Below are positions 51,501 to 56,449 of a DNA stretch of 64,000 nt, piece after piece. The notes under the pieces are model-generated. The model did not search any database and had not been told where the DNA came from. It saw only the letters and a list, made by a program, of their open reading frames with translations. Both the position numbers and the translations under genes were made by a program. Source of the stretch: Ophiura sarsii (lineage: Eukaryota > Echinodermata > Ophiuroidea > Amphilepidida > Ophiuridae). Position 1 is the stretch's first letter, and the number at the start of each line of letters is the position of its first letter. The stretch spans positions 29,996,143 to 30,060,142 of the forward strand of contig CM069452.1 of NCBI GenBank assembly GCA_035610835.1, written 5' to 3'.

Positions 51501-54500
51501 GTATATTAGGCATATACAATGGACATCAAGGCAAATAAGTTGTGGGTAAATGTTCATATCACAAATCAATCATCCATAGCCTGCAGCTGCCTTCAATTAA
51601 AACCTTTTTCTTTCCATCTTGTCAAATTCTTCCCGAAAGTTCCAACAAGGTCTTGTTTATGTTGGATATTTTAGTTTACCCGCACCTTGGTGTTCATAAA
51701 CTCACCTTGTTGGTAACTTTCCTAGTTATTTCCCTGCATTTGCCATAATAAGTGGAGGATTAGAATACCCATGATGTTGCACTAATGACTGTTTATTTGG
51801 TTTTGGTACCTAACCTAAGGTAATTTTAGTCGAATTTTACATTTTCAAGCACATTTAGTTTGTTTTGTTTGTTTGCTTCAGGGATTTGTTTGGTGTTTCT
51901 TTTATGTTTTTCATTTTCTGGCATTTTCAAAAAGTTCAATTACCAGCAAAGATAGTTCAAATGACAATGCCTTAGACTGTATCAGAATGAATGTGCATGG
52001 CCGCTAAAATAAAACGCAAGTGAATCACACATGGATGCATTGAGCAGTATAGATGACATTGATAGTAATGATGGGCTGATCCAGATCGGGAGTTCTAGAT
52101 TGAGCTGATATTTGTTTGATTGGATCTAGATCTGGATCAGCAAAAATCCCCCTCACTTACCGATCCATTGAACCTATCCAACACGGTTACTATCCTATAC
52201 GATTACTTTCTAGAAATGTTATTGTAAATCTGATGCACTGTCCGGACAGGGGTCAGACCCCCACCCTTTTTATTTTTGCCCCACCCTTTTAACAGAGCCA
52301 CCCTTTTTAGTTGTTATATATATTATATATGGTGGGAGGGTACCAAGGGTACCTGCTTTCGGACCGACAATTGCTCACTGAACATAACTTACAATGACTT
52401 AGTGTAAATGCTAACTAAGCAGTGGTTGATTTTTAAAAAAAAAGGCAAAATCAACATCCATCATCGTTTAAAGTAGGCAAGAGAAGCCTTCTGTCATCGT
52501 TTAAATAACTCTCAATAAGCCAGTTCGCTTTTTGATTTATCGTAAGATAAATTTAACTAACTGCCATTATTATATACACATCAAGCCTCATATAAGTTTA
52601 ATATGAGCCAATGTTCTAAGTCCAGAACTTTTAATGCCGCGTGTCTTTTAGTCCAAAACGGAATAAAGCACATGGTCTATACAACTTTCAGCAAGACAAT
52701 TATTTGTCAGATTTTAATAAGATATACTTTCCTAGCTTGGAAATTTATCGTCTGATATGGAGCAAGCTTTTATCGAGTTTAAATAGGGCGCATTTCCCTG
52801 TTAACATAGAATGATCACTGATATATTTTGTGAGATATAGACAAAATATAGTAGAATTTCAAGTCTAGAAATTCAATGTTGTTTGACTAACAACACAAAA
52901 TAAGTTTTGCCACGCGACGACAGAGATATTGTCGGGCGACGTATACCTTTCATGTTGATTTTGCCTTTTTTTTTAAAAATCAACCACTGCTTAGTTAGCA
53001 TTTACACTAAGTCATTGTAAGTTATGTTCAGTGAGCAATTGTCGGTCCGAAAGCAGGTACCCTTGGTACCCTCCCACCATATATAAAAAAAGAAAAGGGG
53101 ACATTTTGATCATTTTGTGCATTCAAATTTGAAAAGGCACTCATTGGAAGAAAGGACAAAGTGACAGAAACATCCCGGGACCCGTTTTGTTTTTCGTAGC
53201 TCCCGGCAAGTTTCCATTTTGAAAAAATGTCACGATTTCAACAATAGATGGCGCTATATAACAACAAACCAATTTAAAGATGGCGACTTTTTAATTTCGA
53301 ATCGAAGTATATCTTTGGATACATATTTATGATATAACTAGCGCTAGCAAGTCGACAAGGTTGGTATTTTGATTATTTTGATGATCGTTGAGAAACCGCC
53401 ACCCTTTTTATTTTATCTCCATGCTTTATACAACTACACCCTTTATATCAGAAATATTCTGACCTCCACCCTTTTGTTGATTTTTTGATTTCTGAAGTCC
53501 CACCCTGTATAAAGCGTGCCGTCCGGACTATGTGATGTGGCTATAAACCAGAATAGGAATTTAAGATTTACTTTCTAAAAACGTTATCGTAATTTGTAAA
53601 TTGGGTTTACATTGATTTCCTTCGAGGGGATCAATAATAATTGCCAACCCTGAATCGCTATTGCTGCATTGCACATGCGGACTATTGCATCACTTACTTT
53701 ATTTACGTTGCACGATTATTATTTTATGAATGGCTGGGGCCAGCTGATATGTTCGAAGTTTTAAATGAATCCTTTTTGTGGGTTGAGAGTGTAATCCCTG
53801 GAAGTTTGACCTGATAGTGATCACTGCCATGCCGCATCGTAATTTGTGAACCATTCAATATTGGGACCGGGATCGACCGATCTGTTAAATTATGGATCGG
53901 ATTTCAGCAATTACGGATCTAGGGTGGATCGACCCGTCACTATTTGACAGCAAATTTACTTACATCAATGGGAGTGACAGGTCTTTCAACCTCCAATTCT
54001 TGCTTTTCTGATACTGGAAGAAAAAAAATGGGAAAAAAATGTTACAATATCACATCAACAATACACACATAAGGCGACAGTAAAAAAAACCTGTTCTATT
54101 GCTCCCCTCCCCCCCCCCCCCCCCCTCTTTTTGTTGCATTTTCATTTTTTTTAAAATTTACAACATTATTTTGAAAAATGTTGGATTTGAAAAATGTTGA
54201 TTCTATTTTGAAAATGCTCATGAAAATTTTGGAAAAAAACCATCTGACTGACCTTTGAAAAATGTTGGATTTGATTAATGTTGATTTTATTTTGAAAATG
54301 CTCATGTAAATTTTGGGAAAAAACCACCTGATCGAACCACCTGATCGACCCTCCCTACCTGAGAGATCCGTTTTCCCGTAGAACCAGAGGGGGTTTTCTT
54401 CATCGCCTTAGTGTCATAGTAGCTGCAGTGACTTGTTTTATAGCAATAGCAATAAGGAAAAGTCTGTAAGTAGGACTGGTCAGGTAGGCTTTAATATTCC

Positions 54501-56449
54501 CTTTTTCCAAATTCACATGAAATCACATTTTTAAATTATCAAAATTGCAAACATTTGTGAAAATAATTAGATCAAAACTTACCTTCTTCATGATAGAAAG
54601 GGGCAAATAAAGTCAAAGGTCCAAGAATATCTTCATACTTTCTTTGTAGGTCATTCTGTAGAGGAGAGAACATAAATTATTAATTGTAATGATACAGGGC
54701 TTTTAAACTTACAATTCATAATATCTTACTATAATTCACCGTATGTTGTATGTATGTGAGTATGTATGTATGTATGTATCCTGAAAAGGCTTTCTCATTT
54801 TGCATTTTAAAGCCGTGAATATTTCACTGATACTAAATAATGACCGGACACGGGTTATAAGCTATAAATGGCCGAAAACCGTACAGAATTGACCGAGATA
54901 TGAGCAAAATTATGGCAATTTAGGGCCTTTTCAGCCCGGCTTTTGAGACTATTTCATGTTTGTTTTTCTCTGCGTACACAGTAACCATGCAGTCGGCGCG
55001 TAGCACATAACGCGTCGCATTGCGCCATACAAAATAAACGCGCACACGCACTACACCCACGCACCCCTACACACGCGGGCGGGTAAATATTGTAGAAATA
55101 CGCTGCGCCACACGGGGTTGGTTATGGTTTAGGCATTGGGGTTGAGATAAGCCACGGGGCGGGCGGAGGCACGGGGACGGGCGGGGACGGCAGGGCGGCA
55201 GCGGGTCATAAGGTAACGATGTATTGTGGTTTCTGATAAAACAAAACATGATATGGTGAATCTAAATTACGTAACATGGTGTCAGATGTGGGATTTGATA
55301 CTGTATGCAACACGCTGGCGGACAAATATTGTGGAAATACGCCGCGCTACGGGAGATGGTTAAGGTTAGGCCGCTGGCGATGAGATATATAAGCCGCGGG
55401 ACGGGAACTTTAGGCCTTGGGTTGAGATATGCCACGGGCGGGGCGGGGGCGGTGACGAATGGGGGGTGTAATATGGTTTGTGAGGCAGGGGGTTAATGAA
55501 GAAATGTGATGCTAAATTGGGTAACGGATATGCAGCGGGCGGGGCAGGGCGCCGGTTAGTGACTGGTGGGCTACGGGAGATGGTTACGGTTTAGGCCTTG
55601 GAGTTGAAATATGCTACGGGCGTGGGCGGGCGGGGGTTCTATTCCTGTGTGTTTCGTTATAAATTTTCCAACACTTAGGCCTATGTGTTGTTTCATTTGT
55701 AGGTGTTCTATCTGGTAGGCCCTACTCCCTAGCGGGAGAGCCCGTCCGAAGGACGGGCGTTCCGCTAGTCCTTTTAAAACTTCATACAGATGGATTGTAT
55801 GTTTTGTTTCTCGAACAATTTAAGACAAATTAATGCTTGTGCGCAAATGATGATATGGCCATGTTATTCACACATCAACATCAGTGTGCTTGCATTGATT
55901 TGTCTTATTTCTCTCGAAACAACACATACATATTCACAAAATAGTCTAATGAAAAAAATAGCAAAATGCACACACAGGGAATCCTTTTCTTCAAAACTGT
56001 TCAAAATAGCCCTTTCGTTGACAAAAATATTTCGACCCCTATAGGAAAGACCACGCCAGCGTCCATTTATTTAGGGAAGTAAAAAGAAATTAGAATAATC
56101 AAGTTTGGTTTATTTATAATTCCTCACCTTGAAGTCATTTGTGATGCGAGATAAAGTCTATGTTGTGAATACCTTAGTTTACTGTCACAGATTTTGCGAG
56201 TCTCAGCTCAGTTGATTTGGTTTTGAAAGGAACTAAAAATGTAGGTGCCTCAAGTAGGTGTTGATAGATCTTCAGAATCTAGTTGTCGTAAAACTCAGCT
56301 TAATTTAGAGAGCAACATTTTCAAACCATAAAATGAAAACTTACCTTTCCAAATGCTAGTTTGTTCATAGTATACATTCCATCTTTATTCTGGCGAAGAG
56401 TTGATTTATTTTGTGCCGCTCTTCTTTTCTCGTGCTTCACATCAGCCAT
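21374..56449 (-). CDS. CCDC87: CCDC87-like coiled-coil protein, 23 exons placed, 3' end missing
   Basis: Spliced minus-strand gene. The 23 exons listed separately join with consistent phase into 1003 codons from the ATG at 56447-56449. Similarity to CCDC87 recurs in order: an N-terminal LxPLTLFAPF block, IMGEVNCIWPDI, RGVFSGAANMSRL, IKKMDSNLF with HMDFDQ, SWLNWWKSTISSEDYTKY, DYLNAVFHMYE, LDMAIKYSSDEY and AWEEASYEIIEREAILSDLE. CCDC87 of mammals is about 850 residues and is associated with sperm and the acrosome reaction; its biochemical activity is not established. This version is longer, partly through a Ser/Arg-rich segment (exon 20). The conserved C-terminal segment after residue 1003 was not located. 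No signal peptide or membrane segment is seen. Start chosen because it is the first ATG, matches exon phase and is followed by a basic N terminus. Confidence 0.85.
21675..21789 (-). CDS. CCDC87: CCDC87-like exon 22 (residues 918-956)
   Basis: Encodes AWEEASYEIIEREAILSDLE then EFERFASDPDRFW. The AWE-x-A, RE-x-x-L-x-x-LE and S-x-P-x-RFF/W words match the C-terminal region of CCDC87. It follows an 8.3-kb intron that contains the Tx1-like LINE. Acceptor TTATAG, donor GTGAGG. Confidence 0.9.
22894..23063 (+). mobile_element. MITE, family B, copy 1
   Basis: TATAGTTTGATCAGCTCC then AAATTGGCG at the left is mirrored by CGCCAATTTGGAACTGATTA then AACTA at the right. The centre has ACACACGTGCGTGTGGC and GGATTACTTTTGCG. 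An inverted, diverged copy lies at 23552-23768. Confidence 0.8.
23552..23768 (-). mobile_element. MITE, family B, copy 2 (inverted)
   Basis: Reverse-complement relative of 22894-23063: it shares the TTTGATCAGTTTCAAATT end, the GAATACAGAAxGA block, ACACGTGCGTGTGGCAATAA and GGATTACTTTTGCGC. The two copies could pair in an intron transcript. Confidence 0.78.
24331..24510 (+). repeat. tRNA-derived SINE
   Basis: GTGGCCTAGCGGTAGATCG is a good RNA polymerase III box A, and GGGTTTAAGCCCCGG occupies the box B position about 45 nt later. A non-tRNA body follows (GGCTGCGAAAAAAATC and beyond). No acceptor stem forms, so it is not a functional tRNA. Confidence 0.65.
25339..26290 (+). pseudogene. Reverse transcriptase fragment of the Tx1/L1-like LINE
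   Basis: An open stretch of about 315 codons with the QYADDT box near its start and the GGLKMID region. It lacks the earlier RT motifs and the endonuclease, and the frame is lost near 26290, where the correct continuation moves to another frame (VWTKDGVANKYYMNW). Confidence 0.85.
26432..27079 (+). pseudogene. C-terminal part of the Tx1/L1-like LINE ORF2
   Basis: About 215 codons reading through the CX2CX8HX4C zinc-knuckle region (CTLC, HIFWDC) to the natural stop. Separated from the RT fragment by frameshifts near 26290 and 26418. Confidence 0.82.
29822..30112. mobile_element. TIR element, family C
   Basis: ATATGTGACCCAACATTAGT at the left is mirrored at the right by CATGTTGGGTAACATAT (reverse: ATATGTTACCCAACATG), followed by a shared GAG(G)CAC block. 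A related end fragment lies at 51297-51345. The right end is less than 20 bp from exon 21. Confidence 0.75.
30131..30277 (-). CDS. CCDC87: CCDC87-like exon 21 (residues 869-917)
   Basis: Encodes DRLERVWSGLLMPDGLKLDM and AIKYSSDEYMNKLEE. It matches the mammalian LEQLW-x-x-L-x-x-P-D then DM-x-IKYSS block. The acceptor region reads GAGCAGCAG, so a tandem NAGNAG acceptor could add one glutamine. Donor GTGAGT. Confidence 0.9.
30661..31145. mobile_element. MITE with 23-bp inverted ends
   Basis: AGGGTATACACCACCAACGC at 30661 is mirrored by GCATTGGTGGTGTATACCCT ending at 31145. The right end lies only about 28 bp from exon 20. The interior is AT-rich and non-coding. Confidence 0.88.
31173..31387 (-). 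CDS. CCDC87: CCDC87-like exon 20, Ser/Arg-rich segment
   Basis: A 71-codon exon that opens acidic (ESDPDDEEQQ) and turns into a Ser/Arg/Pro-rich, probably disordered stretch (SPSRLRRPQSRAASRSAVSR). I recognise no counterpart in mammalian CCDC87, where the flanking blocks lie much closer. Phase and splice sites (TTTACAG; GTAAGA) are sound. Confidence 0.75.
31919..32205. mobile_element. TIR element of the GGCGA-A(n) type
   Basis: CCCTGTCTTACGGGCCAGAC at the left pairs with the right end CCCGTAAAACAGGGGATTTT then TCATCGCCT. The interior has the T-rich TTTTTCTTCTTCTC segment and CCGACCAACC blocks also seen at 39444-39817, 44173-44518 and 54073-54413, so the four appear related. Confidence 0.65.
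32367..32482 (-). CDS. CCDC87: CCDC87-like exon 19 (residues 758-797)
   Basis: Encodes EKDQQLGELRAQKTEFTQGM and WNVNSVLLGGLGKDPDLP; the W-x-x-N-x-VL pattern is shared with mammalian CCDC87. Acceptor ATGCAG, donor GTAGGT, leaves phase 1. Confidence 0.85.
33745..33857 (-). CDS. CCDC87: CCDC87-like exon 18 (residues 721-758)
   Basis: Encodes ESDYLNAVFHMYESSNEG then a lysine/aspartate-rich tail. It directly continues the DY-x-KY block as in mammals (E-x-D-F/Y-L-x-x-x-F-x-M). Acceptor CCTCAG, donor GTAAGG. Confidence 0.88.
34511..34763 (-). CDS. CCDC87: CCDC87-like exon 17 (residues 636-720)
   Basis: The longest exon found. It ends with SYQSWLNWWKSTISSEDYTK, the most diagnostic CCDC87 block (SW-x-N-x-WK-x-T-x-S-x-x-DY-x-KY). 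Acceptor CCACAG, donor GTTGGT (weak at +3). Confidence 0.9.
34905..35218 (+). mobile_element. 3' end of a LINE, second family
   Basis: A frame of about 90 codons ends in TAA near 35194. It reads LYADMPKVLDKIRERRSRFA, GHCFRGSN, HGRPALTYIDILKRDTG, which is the C-terminal tail seen in invertebrate non-LTR retrotransposons. It terminates in a TAAGTCAAG tandem tail (35190-35218), typical of LINE 3' ends. Everything upstream of the tail domain is missing. It lies antisense in intron 16. Confidence 0.75.
35235..35345. mobile_element. Fragment of TIR family D
   Basis: GAGACCTGTCATCACAAAAT followed by GAG-GTTAAAT matches the terminal sequence of the larger element at 37849-39010. Only one end is present. 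Confidence 0.65.
35670..35836 (-). CDS. CCDC87: CCDC87-like exon 16 (residues 581-636)
   Basis: Encodes DPFVEPPAKASTLKHINPMA, then LLAKKGPEFLLNKDLITTDD and APWGEQEREKWCK. Acceptor ATGCAG, donor GTAAAA, leaves phase 2. The V-E-P word matches the block following FDQ in mammals. Confidence 0.82.
35970..36260 (+). mobile_element. Decayed LINE 3' end
   Basis: Blocks corresponding to the GHCFRGSNE, LKxDT and KIWRSI regions of the copy at 34905-35218 can be followed, with many stops and frameshifts, to a degenerate AGTCAAATAAGTAGG tail. A much older copy of the same or a related family. Confidence 0.5.
36633..37400. mobile_element. MITE, family A, copy 2, with nested insertion
   Basis: The outer ends CGTTGCTGTTCTGTC and AACAGAACAGTGACGT and the inner CCCTTCAGCATGTATAAAGT blocks match the element at 11994-12246. 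The centre is replaced by a second element (36761-37293). The right end stops seven bases into intron 15 of the CCDC87-like gene. Confidence 0.8.
36761..37293. mobile_element. Nested CpG-rich MITE
   Basis: CGGCATGTTTCCACAGA and its inverse TCTGTGGAAACACGCCG bound 533 bp. The TGTGGAAACACG word recurs internally at about 36832, 36945 and 37203, as do palindromic GATAAACCGGTTTA-like blocks. It has no credible ORF and is GC-richer than its host. Confidence 0.82.
37408..37524 (-). CDS. CCDC87: CCDC87-like exon 15 (residues 542-580)
   Basis: Encodes VDANTIKKMDSNLFRGQEIN, EVYMEIMKTLPTSHMDFDQ. This is one of the best matches to CCDC87 (K/EKMD-x-N and EIY-x-E-L-M with H-x-FDQ). The donor GTATATA is followed after seven intron bases by the end of a MITE (36633-37400). 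Confidence 0.9.
37849..39010. mobile_element. TIR element, family D, 1.16 kb
   Basis: TATATGAGACCTGTCATCAC then AAAATGAGCGTTAAGTCG at the left is mirrored almost base for base at the right. A second inverted pair, GTGACCGTCCACCAC (37971) and GTGGTGGACGGTCAC (38849), sits inside. The interior has no long ORF. Confidence 0.85.
39128..39293 (-). CDS. CCDC87: CCDC87-like exon 14 (residues 486-541)
   Basis: Encodes VKIAEPTHPQPATVTKKL then TSDIRVSERVSLSSVTLKLN and FNELIDD. The RVSxR and F-x-E-L pattern corresponds to the central conserved part of CCDC87. Acceptor CACAG, donor GTAAGA. Confidence 0.8.
39444..39817. mobile_element. MITE with GTTGTGTTGCCCTCA ends
   Basis: AGGCACAAAAAAAATTAGTT then GTGTTGCCCTCA at the left pairs with TGAGGGCAACACAACTTC, a T-run and GCCT at the right; GGCCGG words are also inverted. 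A diverged relative is at 44173-44518. Confidence 0.85.
40308..40408 (-). CDS. CCDC87: CCDC87-like exon 13 (coiled-coil segment)
   Basis: Encodes RRAELKKHMKALEEKKALLE, a heptad-like charged helix and the clearest coiled coil of the protein. Acceptor AAAAG|G (poor pyrimidine tract) is the only one giving the right phase; donor GTAAGT, leaves phase 2. Confidence 0.7.
41037..41204 (-). CDS. CCDC87: CCDC87-like exon 12 (residues 397-452)
   Basis: A 56-codon exon with REFLKQDLQKL and a C-terminal EEEDLPPLLQ; the LPPLL word is also found in mammalian CCDC87. Acceptor TTTTAG, donor GTAAGT. Confidence 0.82.
41848..41869. repeat. Poly-C run
   Basis: About 22 consecutive C in intron 11; length is likely variable. 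Confidence 0.95.
42276..42459 (-). CDS. CCDC87: CCDC87-like exon 11 (residues 335-396)
   Basis: Encodes KLAEVKRPTFRANRCDSLPE followed by an acidic MEEMGIEEAPE segment. The S-L/M-P-x-L block resembles the middle of mammalian CCDC87. Acceptor TTCCAG, donor GTAGGT. Confidence 0.78.
42924..42965 (-). CDS. CCDC87: CCDC87-like exon 10 (42-nt micro-exon)
   Basis: Encodes SLSRMENLFYRIKS. Acceptor ATTTCAG, donor GTATTA (weak). It is needed to bridge the phases of exons 9 and 11, which supports it despite its small size. Confidence 0.7.
43069..43301 (-). CDS. CCDC87: CCDC87-like exon 9 (residues 244-321)
   Basis: Begins with a basic patch, SRPKRKKRYRQN, then ASRVLDLLPDVQVMQRGLFF and an acidic/proline segment. 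The basic patch could be a nuclear-localisation-like cluster, by inference only. Acceptor TTACAG, donor GTGAGC, leaves phase 2. Confidence 0.8.
44173..44518. mobile_element. Diverged relative of the 39444-39817 MITE
   Basis: Left end AAATTGTTGTGTTGCCCTCA, right end GAGGACAATGCAACAAAAAC then AATTTTGCCTAAGG; GGTCGGTCGGTTGGTCG lies near the left end. Inverted ends are imperfect. Confidence 0.7.
44607..45320. repeat. Exon-derived minisatellite, six 119-bp units
   Basis: Units begin at 44607, 44726, 44845, 44964, 45083 and 45202, exactly 119 bp apart. The last unit overlaps the 3' end of exon 8 of the CCDC87-like gene (45268-45320) with its donor. The other five therefore carry copies of coding sequence plus a GTAAGT-type donor, except the first (44607-44725), where the region is altered. 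Unit length is not a multiple of three. Confidence 0.95.
45268..45403 (-). CDS. CCDC87: CCDC87-like exon 8 (residues 198-243), parent of a minisatellite
   Basis: Encodes NVLAIRRYIVADIRGG, an acidic ESESEEDFPMDDAD segment and TGFLPLSYQKL, then a CTA|GTAAGT donor. Its last 53 nt plus the donor and 66 nt of intron form one 119-bp unit repeated five more times downstream (44607-45201). Units lack an acceptor, so each copy offers only a duplicate donor. Confidence 0.85.
45541..45700. repeat. Two tandem 80-bp units with a hairpin
   Basis: Units 45541-45620 and 45621-45700 are nearly identical. Each contains CTGTCACATGA and, inverted, TCATGTGACAG (second unit with one change), so each can fold. Located in intron 7. 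Confidence 0.92.
45838..45919 (-). CDS. CCDC87: CCDC87-like exon 7 (residues 171-198)
   Basis: Encodes LNQRGVFSGAANMSRLKAQL. The RGVF-x-x-x-A-x-x-x-RL pattern is a recognisable CCDC87 block. Acceptor TTTTTCAG, donor GTAAGT, leaves phase 2. Confidence 0.88.
46000..46980. other. Part of intron 6 without a recognised feature
   Basis: The 46050-46340 part is GC-richer and contains repeated CGATC/GCGACC words, perhaps an old transposon, but I could not define ends. The rest is AT-rich. Confidence 0.35.
47025..47121 (-). CDS. CCDC87: CCDC87-like exon 6 (residues 139-171)
   Basis: Encodes ELQRRITVHIVTVCEQIF and HYVEKAQ, an amphipathic helix-rich stretch. Acceptor TTTGCAG, donor GTAAGT, leaves phase 1. 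Confidence 0.8.
47285..47746. mobile_element. MITE with 21-bp inverted ends
   Basis: AAAGGCCCAACCAAAAAATC at the left is mirrored by GATTTTTTGGTTGGGGCTTT at the right. A perfect internal AAATGTTTACA / TGTAAACATTT hairpin lies at 47498-47521. Located in intron 5. Confidence 0.87.
48294..48365 (-). CDS. CCDC87: CCDC87-like exon 5 (residues 115-138)
   Basis: A 24-codon exon reading VIMGEVNCIWPDIRRQ. The E-x-x-C-x-W pattern corresponds to the conserved LDELKCSW region of mammalian CCDC87. Acceptor TTAG, donor GTAAGT. Confidence 0.85.
49065..49295. repeat. Divergent edge of the 70-bp satellite with a duplicated block
   Basis: A block of about 75 bp (GATGTCCGCATCTxTGTTTC, ATTGATATTATCGATTTATG) occurs at about 49088-49140 and again at 49237-49288. 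Between the two lies one diverged satellite-like unit (GATGAGGCGGTTTTAGTTAC). Confidence 0.88.
49301..50560. repeat. 70-bp satellite, 18 head-to-tail copies
   Basis: CCGTCCAGCGACCTG recurs every 70 bp from 49301 to 50491. Copies are almost identical; variable sites are CTGCT/TTGCT, GATGAGG/CATGAGG and GACGAC/GAAGAC. From about copy 10 to copy 16, GAT/CAT types alternate, giving a 140-bp higher-order unit. Seventy is not a multiple of three and no frame stays open. It lies in intron 4. Confidence 0.97.
50700..50890 (-). repeat. tRNA-derived SINE
   Basis: On the minus strand, TGGCCCAATGGATAAGGCA (box A region), a GTTGC-CAAGCAA-GCAAC anticodon-like arm and CTGGGTTCGACTCCCGG (a perfect T arm with box B) are in tRNA order. 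There is no U at position 33 and no acceptor stem, so it is not a working tRNA. The tail CGTTTTCCTATTATTGTCTC is the SINE body. Confidence 0.75.
51008..51068 (-). repeat. Truncated copy of the SINE at 50700
   Basis: Sixty bases match the SINE body and the start of the T arm, then the match stops abruptly at GGGAGTC. About 55 bp from exon 4. Confidence 0.88.
51122..51235 (-). CDS. CCDC87: CCDC87-like exon 4 (residues 77-114)
   Basis: A 38-codon exon with VPPATFKVLAKLIRRRIAAN. Acceptor CACAG, donor GTAAGT, phase 0 at both ends. Confidence 0.85.
51297..51345. mobile_element. End fragment of TIR family C
   Basis: ATATGTGACCCGACATGAGT then AAATGAGGCAC matches the terminal repeat of the element at 29822-30112. 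Confidence 0.7.
51404..51454. mobile_element. Fragment of the TTAA MITE at 20256
   Basis: AAAACCATGATTTTGAAGTA then ATTAGGAATCGTAT is shared with the 20256-20605 element, followed directly by its terminal ATCACATAATATACCTTTAA; the segment between is deleted. Confidence 0.85.
52235..53533. mobile_element. Outer TIR element with CCACCCTTTTT repeats
   Basis: CACTGTCCGGAC at the left and GTCCGGACTATGTG at the right are inverted ends. CCACCCTTTTT-type words recur in both arms. The centre is occupied by the foldback at 52325-53094. Confidence 0.65.
52325..53094. mobile_element. Foldback element with about 130-bp near-identical arms
   Basis: The left arm 52325-52456 (TATATATGGTGGGAGGGTAC, GACCGACAATTGCTCACTGA, CTAACTAAGCAGTGGTTG) is repeated inverted at 52953-53094 with essentially no mismatch. 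The arms surround an AT-rich, non-coding centre of about 500 bp. The flanking TATATA may be the target duplication. Arm identity suggests recent insertion or gene conversion. Confidence 0.9.
53964..54013 (-). CDS. CCDC87: CCDC87-like exon 3 (residues 60-76)
   Basis: A 50-nt exon encoding SEKQELEVERPVTPID. Acceptor TTCCAG, donor GTAAGT; takes phase 1 and leaves phase 0, consistent with its neighbours. Confidence 0.75.
54073..54413. mobile_element. TIR element of the GGCGA-A(n) type with poly-C
   Basis: AAGGCGACAGTAAAAAAAAC at the left pairs imperfectly with GGTTTTCTTCATCGCCTTAG at the right. A poly-C run (54108-54125) lies inside, followed by two diverged copies of a TTTGAAAAATGTTGG / ATTTTGAAAATGCTCATG unit. 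Confidence 0.65.
54583..54655 (-). CDS. CCDC87: CCDC87-like exon 2 (residues 36-60)
   Basis: Encodes NDLQRKYEDILGPLTLFAPF, which matches the opening block of CCDC87 proteins (L-x-P-L-S/T-L-F). Acceptor TACAG, donor GTAAGT, ends in phase 1. Confidence 0.85.
54763..54780. repeat. (GTAT)n microsatellite
   Basis: Short GTATGTATGTATGTAT tract in intron 1. Confidence 0.9.
55010..55770. repeat. GC-rich degenerate repeats in intron 1
   Basis: Three or so diverged units share CGGGxGATGGTTAxGGTTTAGG, GTTGAGATAxGCCACGGGCG, AATATTGTxGAAATACGC and GGGCGGGGCGGG. GC-box-like GGGCGGGGC words recur. The block ends with a hairpin, GCCCGTCC-GAA-GGACGGGC, at 55740-55758, embedded in AGCGGGAGA/CCGCTAG flanks. 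No ORF. Confidence 0.75.
56345..56449 (-). CDS. CCDC87: CCDC87-like exon 1 (residues 1-35)
   Basis: Begins with ATG in the context GCCATGG on the reverse strand region and encodes a basic N terminus, MADVKHEKRRAAQ. It ends in a GGAAAG|GTAAGT-type donor, phase 0. Intron 1 (1.7 kb) holds the GC-rich repeat block. Confidence 0.75.
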
